From positions 1-44,861 of the forward strand of contig CALGLU010000003.1 of NCBI GenBank assembly GCA_937959275.1: 44,861 nt of DNA. The letters run 5' to 3'. This DNA is from an uncultured Saprospiraceae bacterium. Its GTDB lineage: Bacteria; Bacteroidota; Bacteroidia; Chitinophagales; Saprospiraceae. The translations under genes were made by a program, and so were the position numbers. Positions 17,680 through 26,766 of this stretch are shown here, piece after piece. Position 1 is the first letter of the stretch. Every line of letters starts with the position of its first letter. The notes below the pieces were generated by a model that saw nothing but the letters and a program-made list of their open reading frames with translations, made no database searches and was not told the DNA's origin.

Positions 17680-18654
17680 ATGAAAAACAATGTCTTCATG
17701 GATTTTTGGGAGCAGCTAATACAATTAATCTCCCAACATAAACAGATCGCCCTACTGTATGTATTAGAAAGTACAGGTAGCAGTCCAGGTAGGCAAGGCT
17801 TTAAAATGCTAGTCACTGAAAACGGCGATATGTTAGGGTCCATAGGTGGTGGCATCATGGAGCACAAACTTGTCGAGCTAGCCAAATCAAACTTAAAACA
17901 GAATCATACTGAGACCACGATAAAACGACAGATTCATTCCAAGTCAGTTAATCAAAATCAATCAGGCCTGATTTGCTCTGGCGAACAAACAGTTGCGATT
18001 CTAGTGCTGACAGAACATCATCTCCCAACCTTAAGAGAGATCATTACTTGTTTACTAAATGGTAAGGCATCAAGCTTATCCCTCTCTCCATCTGGAATAG
18101 ACTATATCAAAACAAAGCCAACTGAAAATTTCAGCTATTCGTATACAAGCGATAACGAATGGAGTTACCAAGAAAAAATTGGTTTTAAAAAACATGCCTA
18201 TATCCTTGGAGGAGGTCACATCAGTAGAGCATTGACTCATGTCCTTTCGGATTTAGAGTTTCATTGCACTGTGATCGATGATCGAAATGCCCTACATACG
18301 CTTGAACGCAATACAGAAGCTCAGCAAAAATTAGTCCTAGACTATTCAGAATTGGAGCAACACATCCCAGAAGGCGAGGATGTCTTTCTGTTTATCATGA
18401 CCTATGGCTATCGTAGCGATTTAGATGTTTTGCAACAAGTCATCGATAAGCAAGTCGCCTTTAAAGGGATGATGGGTAGTCAAGCGAAAGTCAAGCAACT
18501 GTTAGATGAGATGAAAAGCTTGGGTTATACTGAATCACAATTATCAAGTTTCTACAGTCCTATTGGTCTTGCTATCAACAGCCGAACACCACAAGAAATC
18601 GCCATTAGTATAGCGGCCCAAATTATTCAATTACAAAATAAAGATCTACCATGA
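17680..18654 (+). CDS. xdhC: XdhC/CoxI-family xanthine dehydrogenase accessory protein
   Basis: The 324-aa protein belongs to the family that prepares the molybdenum cofactor (sulfuration and insertion) for xanthine dehydrogenase. The N-terminal XdhC_CoxI part has ESTGSSPGRQGFKMLVT and GSIGGGIMEHKLVE. The C-terminal Rossmann part starts YILGGGHISRAL and continues through FHCTVIDDR to GMMGSQAKVKQLL. Its stop overlaps the start of ade (ATGA), a sign of tight coupling. No xanthine dehydrogenase subunit gene is in the window, so its client must be encoded elsewhere. Confidence 0.9.
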   Translation: MKNNVFMDFWEQLIQLISQHKQIALLYVLESTGSSPGRQGFKMLVTENGDMLGSIGGGIMEHKLVELAKSNLKQNHTETTIKRQIHSKSVNQNQSGLICSGEQTVAILVLTEHHLPTLREIITCLLNGKASSLSLSPSGIDYIKTKPTENFSYSYTSDNEWSYQEKIGFKKHAYILGGGHISRALTHVLSDLEFHCTVIDDRNALHTLERNTEAQQKLVLDYSELEQHIPEGEDVFLFIMTYGYRSDLDVLQQVIDKQVAFKGMMGSQAKVKQLLDEMKSLGYTESQLSSFYSPIGLAINSRTPQEIAISIAAQIIQLQNKDLP

Positions 18655-20297
18655 CAATCCATTCGCAAGTCGTTGACATTCTAAATAGACGGATTTATCC
18701 AGCCGTTGTAGAAATAGAAGATGGGCAAATCAAACGGATTGAAGAAGTTGCGGATGCACCTGCAGATTCAGGGTATTTGCTGCCTGGCTTTATAGATGCT
18801 CACGTTCATATTGAAAGCAGTATGATGCCACCCACAGAGTTTGCCAGACTGGCTGTCGTGCATGGGACAGTGGCCACAGTTTCTGATCCACACGAGATAG
18901 CTAATGTGCTAGGCGAAGACGGTGTACACTATATGTTGAATGAGGCTAGGCGGGTGCCGTTTAAGTTTTGCTTTGGTGCACCATCGTGTGTTCCAGCAAC
19001 AACCTTTGAGACTGCTGGTGCGCATCTCGACACAGCGGCAGTTACACGATTATTGGAGCACGACGACATTGGCTATTTATCAGAGATGATGAACTTCCCA
19101 GGTGTCCTCATGAAAGATCCAGCCGTGTTAGCCAAAATTCATGCTGCTAAATCTCTAGGCAAGCCCGTCGATGGGCATGCGCCTGGTTTAAGAGGAGATG
19201 ATGCGATCAACTATTTCGGTGCGGGCATCACGACTGATCACGAGTGTTTTACGTATGAAGAAGGACTGGATAAAATAAAGCTCGGTGTAAACATATTAAT
19301 ACGGGAAGGAAGTGCAGCACGCAATTATGATGCCTTGCACCCACTCATCAAAGAGTACCCAAACTTAATTATGTTTTGCAGTGATGACAAACATCCTGAT
19401 GATTTAATTGAAGGGCATATCAATTTGCTCGTCGCGAGATCTGTGGCTCTTGGCTATGATGTCTTTGATGTGTTGCGGGCGGCATGTATTCATCCCGTTC
19501 AGCATTATGGATTAGACGTGGGTATGCTGCGAGAAGGAGATCCTGCTGATTTCATTCAGGTGAGCAATCTGGAATCTTTTGATGTCCTAGAGACATACAT
19601 TGATGGAGCATGCGTGGCTCGGGCTGGCAAATCACTGATTGAGCATCTGCCTTCAGAGACACCGAATGCATTTCATGCAGATGCAAAAGTTGCGGCTGAT
19701 TTTGCGCTGCCATCGACGTCATCACAGGTAAGAATCATTAAAGCCCTTGATGGAGAAATTGTCACTGGATCAGAGGTAGGTGAATTGACAAGTTCTCAAG
19801 GCAATTATAATGTAGATATAGCTAAGGATATTTTAAAAATTGCGGTTGTTAATCGGTATACAAAAGTAGCAAAGCCTTCTGTGGCCTTTGTGAGTGGATT
19901 TGGGTTGCGACAAGGTGCGTTGGCTTCGAGCGTAGCACATGACTCGCATAATATTGTGGTGGTTGGCACATCTGATGAAGCGATTTGTGCAGCGGTGAAT
20001 CTTGTGATTCAGAACAAGGGTGGAGTGGTTGCTGTCAATGATTTGGGTGAAGCTAAGCGTTTAGCGCTGCCGATCGCGGGGTTGATGAGCCCATTAGATG
20101 GATACGAATTAGCCCGTCAATATGCGGAGATAGATCAATGGACAAAATCAGAATTGGGCTGTCAATTAAAAGCACCGTTTATGTTATTATCATTTCTTGC
20201 CTTGCCAGTTATTCCGTCTTTGAAGATTACTGATTTGGGCTTGTTTGATGTGGAGCAGTTTGGCTTTGTGTCAGTGGGAGTGGAAGAGAAACTATGA
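18651..20297 (+). CDS. ade: Adenine deaminase
   Basis: The 548-aa metal-dependent hydrolase converts adenine to hypoxanthine and ammonia, feeding the xanthine/urate route of the operon. The amidohydrolase motifs are complete: PGFIDAHVHIESSMM (residues ~45-59), DGHAPGL (~174-180), TTDHECF (~195-201) and FCSDDKHPDDL (~243-253). The C-terminal domain with HDSHNIVVVGTS matches the Ade family, and the length is normal. It overlaps xdhC by 4 bp. Its stop codon TGA at 20295-20297 falls inside the first unit of the REP array (ACTATGATTGCATTTCAATC), so the final residues of the protein may come from the repeat. Confidence 0.95.
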   Translation: MTIHSQVVDILNRRIYPAVVEIEDGQIKRIEEVADAPADSGYLLPGFIDAHVHIESSMMPPTEFARLAVVHGTVATVSDPHEIANVLGEDGVHYMLNEARRVPFKFCFGAPSCVPATTFETAGAHLDTAAVTRLLEHDDIGYLSEMMNFPGVLMKDPAVLAKIHAAKSLGKPVDGHAPGLRGDDAINYFGAGITTDHECFTYEEGLDKIKLGVNILIREGSAARNYDALHPLIKEYPNLIMFCSDDKHPDDLIEGHINLLVARSVALGYDVFDVLRAACIHPVQHYGLDVGMLREGDPADFIQVSNLESFDVLETYIDGACVARAGKSLIEHLPSETPNAFHADAKVAADFALPSTSSQVRIIKALDGEIVTGSEVGELTSSQGNYNVDIAKDILKIAVVNRYTKVAKPSVAFVSGFGLRQGALASSVAHDSHNIVVVGTSDEAICAAVNLVIQNKGGVVAVNDLGEAKRLALPIAGLMSPLDGYELARQYAEIDQWTKSELGCQLKAPFMLLSFLALPVIPSLKITDLGLFDVEQFGFVSVGVEEKL

Positions 20298-20810
20298 TTG
20301 CATTTCAATCGCATGCCTCTGACTTTGAAAACATCAGAGATCCATCGAAATCAAGACAAGTCTATTCTAAACAACGGATATTCGGGGTTTTCAACCTCGA
20401 ATTAATATGATTGAATTTCAATCGGATATCCTCTGACGTTGAAAACATCAGAGATCAATCGAAATTAAGACAAGTCTATTCTAAACAACGGATATTCGGG
20501 GTTTTCAACCTCGAATCAATATGATTGAATTGCAATCTGATACCCTCTGACGTTGAAAACATCAGAGATCCATGGACAACAAGACAAGTCTATTCTAAAC
20601 AACGGATATTCGGGGTTTTCAACCTTGAATTAATATGATTGAATTGCAATCGTATACCTCTGACGTTGAAAACATCAGAGATCCATCGAAATCAAGACAA
20701 GCCTATTCTAACCAACGGATTTTCGAGGTTTTCAAACCTCGAATTATTATGATTGAATTTCAATCGGATACCCTCTGACGTTGAAAACATCAGAGATCCG
20801 TCGATACGAA
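20293..20810. repeat. REP-type array, left of the RAYT gene (five units)
   Basis: Five copies of a unit with a period of 113-115 bp; the CTCTGA motif starts at 20317, 20431, 20545, 20658 and 20773. Each unit has three hairpin-forming parts: GATTGAATTTCAATC; CTCTGACGTT-GAA-AACATCAGAG; and TTCGGGGTT-TTC-AACCTCGAA, joined by a ~30-bp linker containing AAGACAAGTCTATTCTAAAC. The array begins on the stop codon of ade and ends 24 bp from the transposase stop. Confidence 0.9.
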
Positions 20811-20833
20811 TACAAGTGAATTATTAAAACGAT

Positions 20834-21412
20834 CTAAATTTTAATAAACCCGTATGTCTTTTTAATATTCAAAAGATCAATTTGTAAAAGCCCTTCATCT
20901 CCTAAATAATTACTAGCGCTGCTATACATATACTCTTCTGTATTTAAGACGATGCCCGCTCTTACAGGATTGCTATGAATGTAATTTAGCTTTTGCCATA
21001 TCCATTTGGGACTAACTAACTCAATGGGATGATTATCTCTTTTCCAAAATTGGTATGTTTGATTATGCTTATTGTATTTAGCATGATAGCGAAACAACCT
21101 CAACATCCATTCTTGCCTACTTTCTCCTGAATCTTCTATGATGTGTTTTAGGATACTTTTAGAAGTATGACGTTTAAAATCTCGAATGATATCAGAAAGT
21201 AAATATCCTTCTTTTGCAGAGGCAATTATATGGATATGGTTACTCATGATGACATAAGCATGCAGATTCAAGCCTTTTTGCTCTCTGCAATATTTGAAAG
21301 ATTCAAGGATTACATCCTTATACACCTGTCTTGTAAAAACATCAACCCAACTAACAACTGTTATAGTTAGAAAGTGAATTCCTTCCTGATCTTTAATTTT
21401 GTAACCTGTCAT
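20834..21412 (-). CDS. REP-associated tyrosine transposase (RAYT, Y1/HUH)
   Basis: The 192-aa protein is an IS200-like single-strand transposase of the RAYT group. The HUH motif is SNHIHII (residues ~57-63). Downstream there is the Y1-type region with FWKRDNHPIELVSPKWIWQK, then YIHSNPVRAGIV, the signature that identifies RAYTs. It is a single gene without terminal inverted repeats of its own, bordered by palindromic repeats on both sides as expected of a RAYT and the REP sequences it mobilises. Length is usual for the family and no frameshift is present, so it may be active. Confidence 0.92.
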   Translation of the reverse strand: MTGYKIKDQEGIHFLTITVVSWVDVFTRQVYKDVILESFKYCREQKGLNLHAYVIMSNHIHIIASAKEGYLLSDIIRDFKRHTSKSILKHIIEDSGESRQEWMLRLFRYHAKYNKHNQTYQFWKRDNHPIELVSPKWIWQKLNYIHSNPVRAGIVLNTEEYMYSSASNYLGDEGLLQIDLLNIKKTYGFIKI

Positions 21413-21463
21413 TCTTGGTTTGAAAATAAGAAAATACTTTCAAAACATCTCAATTTATTTCAA

Positions 21464-21860
21464 GGATATTCGAGGTATTCAACCTCGAATTAATATGAAT
21501 GAATTTCAATCGTATGCCTCTGACGTTGAAAACATCAGAGATCCGTTGACCGGATATTCGGGGTTTTCAACCTCGAATCAATATGATTGAATTTCAATCG
21601 TATACCTCTGACGTTGAAAACATCAGAGATCCGTCGACATCAAGACAAGCCTATTTTAAACAACGGATCTTCGAGGTATTCAACCTCGAATTAATATGAT
21701 TGAATTTCAATCGTATGCCTCTGACGTTGAAAACATCAGAGATCCATGGACAACAATAAAAGCCTATTCTAAACAAAGGATATTCGGGGTTTCAACCTCG
21801 AATTAATATGATTGAATTTCAATCCTATACCTCTGACGTTGAAAACATCAGAGATCCATT
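21464..21860. repeat. REP-type array, right of the RAYT gene (four units)
   Basis: Four units of the same repeat in the same orientation as the left array, with CTCTGA starting at 21518, 21606, 21719 and 21831. The first interval is 88 bp because the linker after the first unit is deleted; the others are 112-113 bp. The last unit ends about 140 bp before the stop of the gliding-motility-type protein gene. That gap holds no gene. Confidence 0.9.
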
Positions 21861-22003
21861 TAATGCTTCTCATACAAGACACATAAGATGGTTAACGAAT
21901 AAGATTGTCATACACTAAAACTAAATCTTGTATATCATGAAATCAAGTCAATACTGTTCAAGACAAAAAACAACACAACAACGATGTCAAGCTGGACAAG
22001 AAC

Positions 22004-23635
22004 TCACCGCACCACAGCCACCGCCCCAGACAACAATCGCTCAATCCCATCATCCATCACCACAGACACCGTATACACATAAGTCCCAGGATCGACAATG
22101 TCACCATCGTGCCTACCATCCCAAAAATCATCTTCAGACTGTAGAAGTGAAAACACTTCCCCACCCCAGCGATCATAGATCAGTAAATCTGAGATCTCAA
22201 TTAAGTCATCGCCACCTAGCACCACAAACTCATCATTGCTGCCATCTCCATTAGGCGAAAAGGCTGTTGGCAAAAACACTTCATAATACCCTAAGCTCAA
22301 CTGCACCAAGCTATCACAGCCAATGGTTGTCTGAAGTAAGGCGTTGTGCATGCCAGCATCTTCAAATGAGAATTGATTAACATGATAGCTTTCACCTTCA
22401 AATATTTTAGCATTGACTTCTGTCATCATCGATGCTTGAATCTCTAATGTCAGGCCAACAATGCTATCACAATTAAATTGATTTTTAAAGACCTGGACAT
22501 ATTCACCTGCTTGATCAAGAACTGTACCCCCAAATTGGTACGTCTCTTGTTCGCAGATAATCTCCCTTATGGTATTGTCGACGACTGGAATATTGTAGCT
22601 GTATGCTTTTGCCAAACTACAAGAGCCGTCCGTGATAATTCTCACTTGGTAATCACCTTCACCATACATTTTTGAAAGCTCAGCTTCTTGCTCTGTCAAT
22701 AAGGCTACTCCATCTAGATACCATTGATAATCTCGGTTATCTTCTTTGATAATTGACAAAGTAAAATCGTCAGCACAAGGATGGCCTTGCTCAGCAATCA
22801 CAAACTCAAAAGAGCGTCGATCTGCCAAAATTAATTCATCAAAAAAATAATAGGGATTAACAGATGCCGAACTATTAGGACAATCGGGGCCAATAGCAAT
22901 CGCCTGTATGTCATCCTGTGGTACAACGTCAATTGATGTTTTTACCCAGCTACCACTCCCAGAAACACGCCTAGATCCTAGGCGGACCCAATCCGGTCCA
23001 TTCGTCGGACATCCAAAATCAGAATTGCCTACACCAAATGGCAGATTAACACAATCAGTTGTTCCAAAAAATGAAATATTGATCGAAGGGGATTTTTGGA
23101 AATCTACAAACCCAACATGAAATTCAAATCGGTAAGATTCATTAGCTCTTAATGGACCAATCAGGCAAGCTCCAGCATATTCCTTCCAATTATAATTTGG
23201 CTCTGACCCACTATCGTTACCACCAAATCCTCCATCGCTAATACCTCGACCATCTCGAAATCCCATCACCGCATCTCCATCTGGAAACGGTCTTGGCACT
23301 GGAAAATCCTCCCAGCCTTCCCAACCACAGGTGTGGATATAATCAGTCGTTGGCTCAGAAGCTTGAATCCAAACATCAGCACAATCCAATTGACTCCTGT
23401 TACTCGGACAGCAATTCATGTCCTCAAAAGAAGGATTAGGAATTAAAGACGCTGGCTCAATTATGATACACGTACAATCAGGATCATTTAAATCAATCAA
23501 GCCATCTGCATCATCATCTACAGCGTTTTCACAGATCTCTACCATAAACCTAGACGGCTTATGAATGTTTGCATTCACCACAAGGCTGAAGATGAATAGC
23601 AGACTCAGGATGTAGATTAACCTGATAGAGTACAT
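22004..23635 (-). CDS. T9SS type B secreted protein with gliding-motility-type C-terminus
   Basis: The 543-aa protein has a signal peptide (IYILSLLFIFSLVV). It is followed by the Saprospiraceae-type motif NAVDDDADGLIDLNDPDC and a jelly-roll-like region (~70-285) whose sugar or protein ligand is not clear. Then come repeated beta-sandwich segments (~330-450) and a type B sorting domain (~455-543: LPTAFSPNGDGSNDEF, LLIYDRWGGEVF, DGRHDG, GTYVYTVSV). Type B tails are exported by T9SS and often stay on the cell surface. It lies 103 bp downstream of the phosphatase-like gene on the same strand, so the two may be co-transcribed. Confidence 0.88.
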   Translation of the reverse strand: MYSIRLIYILSLLFIFSLVVNANIHKPSRFMVEICENAVDDDADGLIDLNDPDCTCIIIEPASLIPNPSFEDMNCCPSNRSQLDCADVWIQASEPTTDYIHTCGWEGWEDFPVPRPFPDGDAVMGFRDGRGISDGGFGGNDSGSEPNYNWKEYAGACLIGPLRANESYRFEFHVGFVDFQKSPSINISFFGTTDCVNLPFGVGNSDFGCPTNGPDWVRLGSRRVSGSGSWVKTSIDVVPQDDIQAIAIGPDCPNSSASVNPYYFFDELILADRRSFEFVIAEQGHPCADDFTLSIIKEDNRDYQWYLDGVALLTEQEAELSKMYGEGDYQVRIITDGSCSLAKAYSYNIPVVDNTIREIICEQETYQFGGTVLDQAGEYVQVFKNQFNCDSIVGLTLEIQASMMTEVNAKIFEGESYHVNQFSFEDAGMHNALLQTTIGCDSLVQLSLGYYEVFLPTAFSPNGDGSNDEFVVLGGDDLIEISDLLIYDRWGGEVFSLLQSEDDFWDGRHDGDIVDPGTYVYTVSVVMDDGIERLLSGAVAVVR

Positions 23636-23738
23636 ATTTAAAGCTACAATTTAGATTGCACAATTTATAGCATCTATACCCAACGGCTAGGGGTGTGACC
23701 TGTTTAATGTGAGGATATTTTTTAAGAACGAATTCTTT

Positions 23739-26399
23739 TTAGTTACAGCCTTGGATAAAAGCATGAAAAATGGCTTGCTCTTTAACTTCAAACCCTTCTG
23801 TCAGTAAAACATAATTACCTGCATGTTGATTGACATGCATACCTGTTAATGTCATCCGATTTGTTTCGACACCAATATTCGCTGCATTAACAAGTTCACT
23901 TACAGTATTGTCAGTATAAATCCTATAATCTATACACTGGTCAGTACATGTCATTAATTGAATATTATCTAGATAGACTTCATTGGTATTGTCGACACCA
24001 TTAGATCTAAACCGAATCACAGAAGTCGATGTGAGACCTAGCTGCAAATCAAAACTTTCTTGATAGATCGCACCATCATTAAAATCAATGCCAGCAATCC
24101 AATTTTTCACTGTAGTAAAACTTGATCCTCCATCATTCGAAAATTCTAGAAAAAAGGATAGCGGTGAGACAAATCCATTTGACTGATAAGAGAATTGTAC
24201 TCTAAGAGTGTCTACTTGAGATAGGTCAAGCATGCTGGTATACATAGACGATGTTTGTATAGTATTCCGAATCCTCAAAGAGTAATCACCTTGAGGGCTA
24301 AAAATCGAATTTACATGTTCTGCATCATTACCTCCTGCAATCCAAATGCCTGGTCCAGTTTCAAAATCGTCTTGATTGATCACACTACAATTGCTTATTC
24401 CAATATCACAAAGACCATCTTGATCCATATCTATGTCTACATTGCCACAACCACAAATTCCTAACTCAACTTTCGCTGGATCTAATGGACAATCATCTAT
24501 GCAATCGAGTGTGCCATCCATATCCGCATCTCCAGTATCGGTCAGACCACACCCACAAATTCCGGCTAAGATTTTAGAAGGGTCATTTGGACATTCATCA
24601 TGGCAATCCAATACCCCATCCATATCTGAATCTCCAGTATCAGAAAATCCACAACCACATAATCCAGGACTTGTCTTACTCGGATCAGTCGGACATTCAT
24701 CTTGACAATCGATCGTGCCATCCATGTCTGTATCTGCAGTATCAGAAAATCCACATCCACACAATCCAGGACTTGTTTTACTTGGATCATTCGGACAATC
24801 ATCTTCGCAATCTAAGGTCTCATCCATATCCGAATCACTATCAGAGACTCCACACCCACAAACACCTGGGGCGATTTTATCCGGATCATTTGGACAATCG
24901 TCATAACAGTCAGTCGTCCCATCATTATCAGAATCTGCAGGGATTAATAAATCACCTACACAATTGCAAGAAGCATCAATGGCATCATTTATAGTGCAAG
25001 GGTCTCCGTCATCACAGGCATATCCAAAACTGCCTTTTTTAATAGTGAAGAAATCATCAATGGCTCCAGTTTCTCTAACAAATTTCACATCCATTTGATC
25101 ACCATTAATCTCTAAAACTGCAGACCCTAAAGATGAAGCAGCATAATTAAATATTGGATGATCAAAAGAGCCACCTGATTTCTTACCAGCACTTCCCGTT
25201 GTTATATAGACACTCCCAGGGAAGCATACATCTTTACTATAATAACCATCACCTCCAATTTGACCATCTCCATAACCATTCGTACCGACTGTATGCACCT
25301 GCTGATCAAAGGTGGTAGAATTTCCATAATGACCATTGACAAAATAAGATCGTTCATAGGAGTGACTATGACCTGACATCACCAAATCAACTCCATTTTC
25401 TTCAAGCATCGGCACGAAGTTTTCTCGCATCTCAATCAATTCTGTTTCTGTATCAGAATTGTGAGAGCCTTTAGAATAGGCTGGATGATGCCAAAATGCG
25501 ACAATCCAATCTTGCGTTGTATTCTGGATATCCATCAAAGCCCAATTGTACATTGCAGCACCAATGGAGCGATCAGTTTCGTACGATTCCAAAACGATAA
25601 AGTGAATATTCGCATAATCAAACGAATAGTATGCCTCAGTGCCAGATGGAGTTCCGCCAGCTTCTCCATTTGTGGGAAAGGTGAAGATATCATAATAGGG
25701 ACCAGATTGTGTGGAAGAAATAGCTGTATAGCCATCATGATTCCCTAAGCATGACCAAGACACTGTATTTTTTAATTTGTCCTCATACATATTCTCAAAC
25801 ATCGCTGATTGATACTGCGCATCGGTCCCACTGTTGTACGCATTATCTCCTAAAAACAACATCATATCAGTATGATTAGACCCAATATAATTGTAGTACG
25901 CATCACGCACGTCTCTCGCATTTTGATTGGCAGTGCCAGGATCTCCTAATACCCATGCTGTGACAGCTTGAGCAGTACCGTGCGGCGGAGAGGTGATGAA
26001 GTACTGATCAGGAGATGGTGGCAATACAATATCATTATCGTCTTGGATATAGTAATAGTACTTTTGGTTAGCTAGTAAACCTGTCAATTCTAATTCGTGC
26101 TCAGTTTGAAGTGGATTAGATACGACTGAATCAGGAAAAGAAGTCTGTGTTACACCATAGAATACTTTTGACTCCATATTACTTACAGTTCTCCACTTGA
26201 TGACAACCGAACTAGGCGTCAATTTTTGAAGATAGGGTCCTCTAAGAATTGACGACTCTGCAGTGATAGATTCAGAACTAAAACTCAGGCTATTTGTATT
26301 TTCATACTGCGCAGATTTAAATGTAGACAAGGTATTTTGGCTAGTTAAACAGATGCAAAGTAAATTGACACAAAGGAGTACGACAAAGAGTCTTCTCAT
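23739..26399 (-). CDS. Secreted purple-acid-phosphatase-like enzyme with calcium-type repeats
   Basis: The 886-aa protein starts with a signal peptide. A fibronectin-like N-terminal domain (~50-135) precedes a metallophosphoesterase domain (~145-430) with all main motifs: GDPG, LGDNAY, GNHDG, WHHPAY and GHSHSYERS. The enzyme should be a binuclear-metal phosphatase in the periplasm or outside the cell. It then has five full and one partial thrombospondin type 3-like repeats (DSDMDGVLDCHDECPNDPSK), rich in Asp and Cys and typical of calcium binding. A jelly-roll or MAM-like domain (~675-815) follows, then a C-terminal module (LLTEGFEVKEQAIFHAFIQGC) shared with the LTD protein at 12694-13461. 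Confidence 0.9.
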   Translation of the reverse strand: MRRLFVVLLCVNLLCICLTSQNTLSTFKSAQYENTNSLSFSSESITAESSILRGPYLQKLTPSSVVIKWRTVSNMESKVFYGVTQTSFPDSVVSNPLQTEHELELTGLLANQKYYYYIQDDNDIVLPPSPDQYFITSPPHGTAQAVTAWVLGDPGTANQNARDVRDAYYNYIGSNHTDMMLFLGDNAYNSGTDAQYQSAMFENMYEDKLKNTVSWSCLGNHDGYTAISSTQSGPYYDIFTFPTNGEAGGTPSGTEAYYSFDYANIHFIVLESYETDRSIGAAMYNWALMDIQNTTQDWIVAFWHHPAYSKGSHNSDTETELIEMRENFVPMLEENGVDLVMSGHSHSYERSYFVNGHYGNSTTFDQQVHTVGTNGYGDGQIGGDGYYSKDVCFPGSVYITTGSAGKKSGGSFDHPIFNYAASSLGSAVLEINGDQMDVKFVRETGAIDDFFTIKKGSFGYACDDGDPCTINDAIDASCNCVGDLLIPADSDNDGTTDCYDDCPNDPDKIAPGVCGCGVSDSDSDMDETLDCEDDCPNDPSKTSPGLCGCGFSDTADTDMDGTIDCQDECPTDPSKTSPGLCGCGFSDTGDSDMDGVLDCHDECPNDPSKILAGICGCGLTDTGDADMDGTLDCIDDCPLDPAKVELGICGCGNVDIDMDQDGLCDIGISNCSVINQDDFETGPGIWIAGGNDAEHVNSIFSPQGDYSLRIRNTIQTSSMYTSMLDLSQVDTLRVQFSYQSNGFVSPLSFFLEFSNDGGSSFTTVKNWIAGIDFNDGAIYQESFDLQLGLTSTSVIRFRSNGVDNTNEVYLDNIQLMTCTDQCIDYRIYTDNTVSELVNAANIGVETNRMTLTGMHVNQHAGNYVLLTEGFEVKEQAIFHAFIQGCN
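24410..24943. repeat. In-frame tandem repeats encoding calcium-type modules
   Basis: Five full units and one partial unit of about 99 bp lie inside the phosphatase-like gene. They encode the D-D-C-x-D-D-C-P-x-D-P-x-K...C-G-C-G pattern. The units are close in sequence, so recent expansion is likely. Confidence 0.8.
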
Positions 26400-26766
26400 A
26401 GTAGTTTAAGGTTAAGATATAAAGCTTGGAAAACTAAAACCCGTGAGACACCAATGGACAAGTACGAATATAAAATAGCAATCGAGTTCAGAACCACCTT
26501 CATATTATTAATTACACATTTCAAACACCCGAAAGTCTACAATTATCATTTGATAGACAACTTGAAGACGGTTAAAAATTTAAAAGCCACGTAGCAATTG
26601 TTCAATTAATCGATTTTGTACGTAGAAATGAGGCTTTTATGCAGTTTAAATAAGAATTTGGTAGAATTAGCGTACACCAAAGTCTTCAAAACACACATCA
26701 TTAGAAGTGAGACGTAAAATAAAGTTGCATAACTTATTTTTACGTTATATATTTGAATTATACGTT
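26400..26766. other. Divergent intergenic region with a weak hairpin
   Basis: This region lies between the divergent phosphatase-like gene and the TPR gene. A loose inverted repeat with outer arms AAAAGCC (~26580) and GGCTTTT (~26632) may fold, but it has a large irregular centre. TACGTTAT occurs twice just before the TPR start and may be a regulatory site. No gene is seen. Confidence 0.35.

Noticed and set aside
20293-21860. CRISPR array suggested by regular repeats
   Set aside because: Units are about 113 bp with near-identical linkers and three hairpins each. There are no short unique spacers and no cas genes. A RAYT gene between the arrays explains them better.
21928-22254. Plus-strand frame of 108 aa
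   Set aside because: It is antisense to the T9SS type B protein, with low-complexity His/Pro/Gln-rich translation typical of a shadow frame.
24433-24994. Plus-strand frames opposite the calcium-type repeats
   Set aside because: They are antisense shadows of the repeated sequence, with repetitive translation and no start context.
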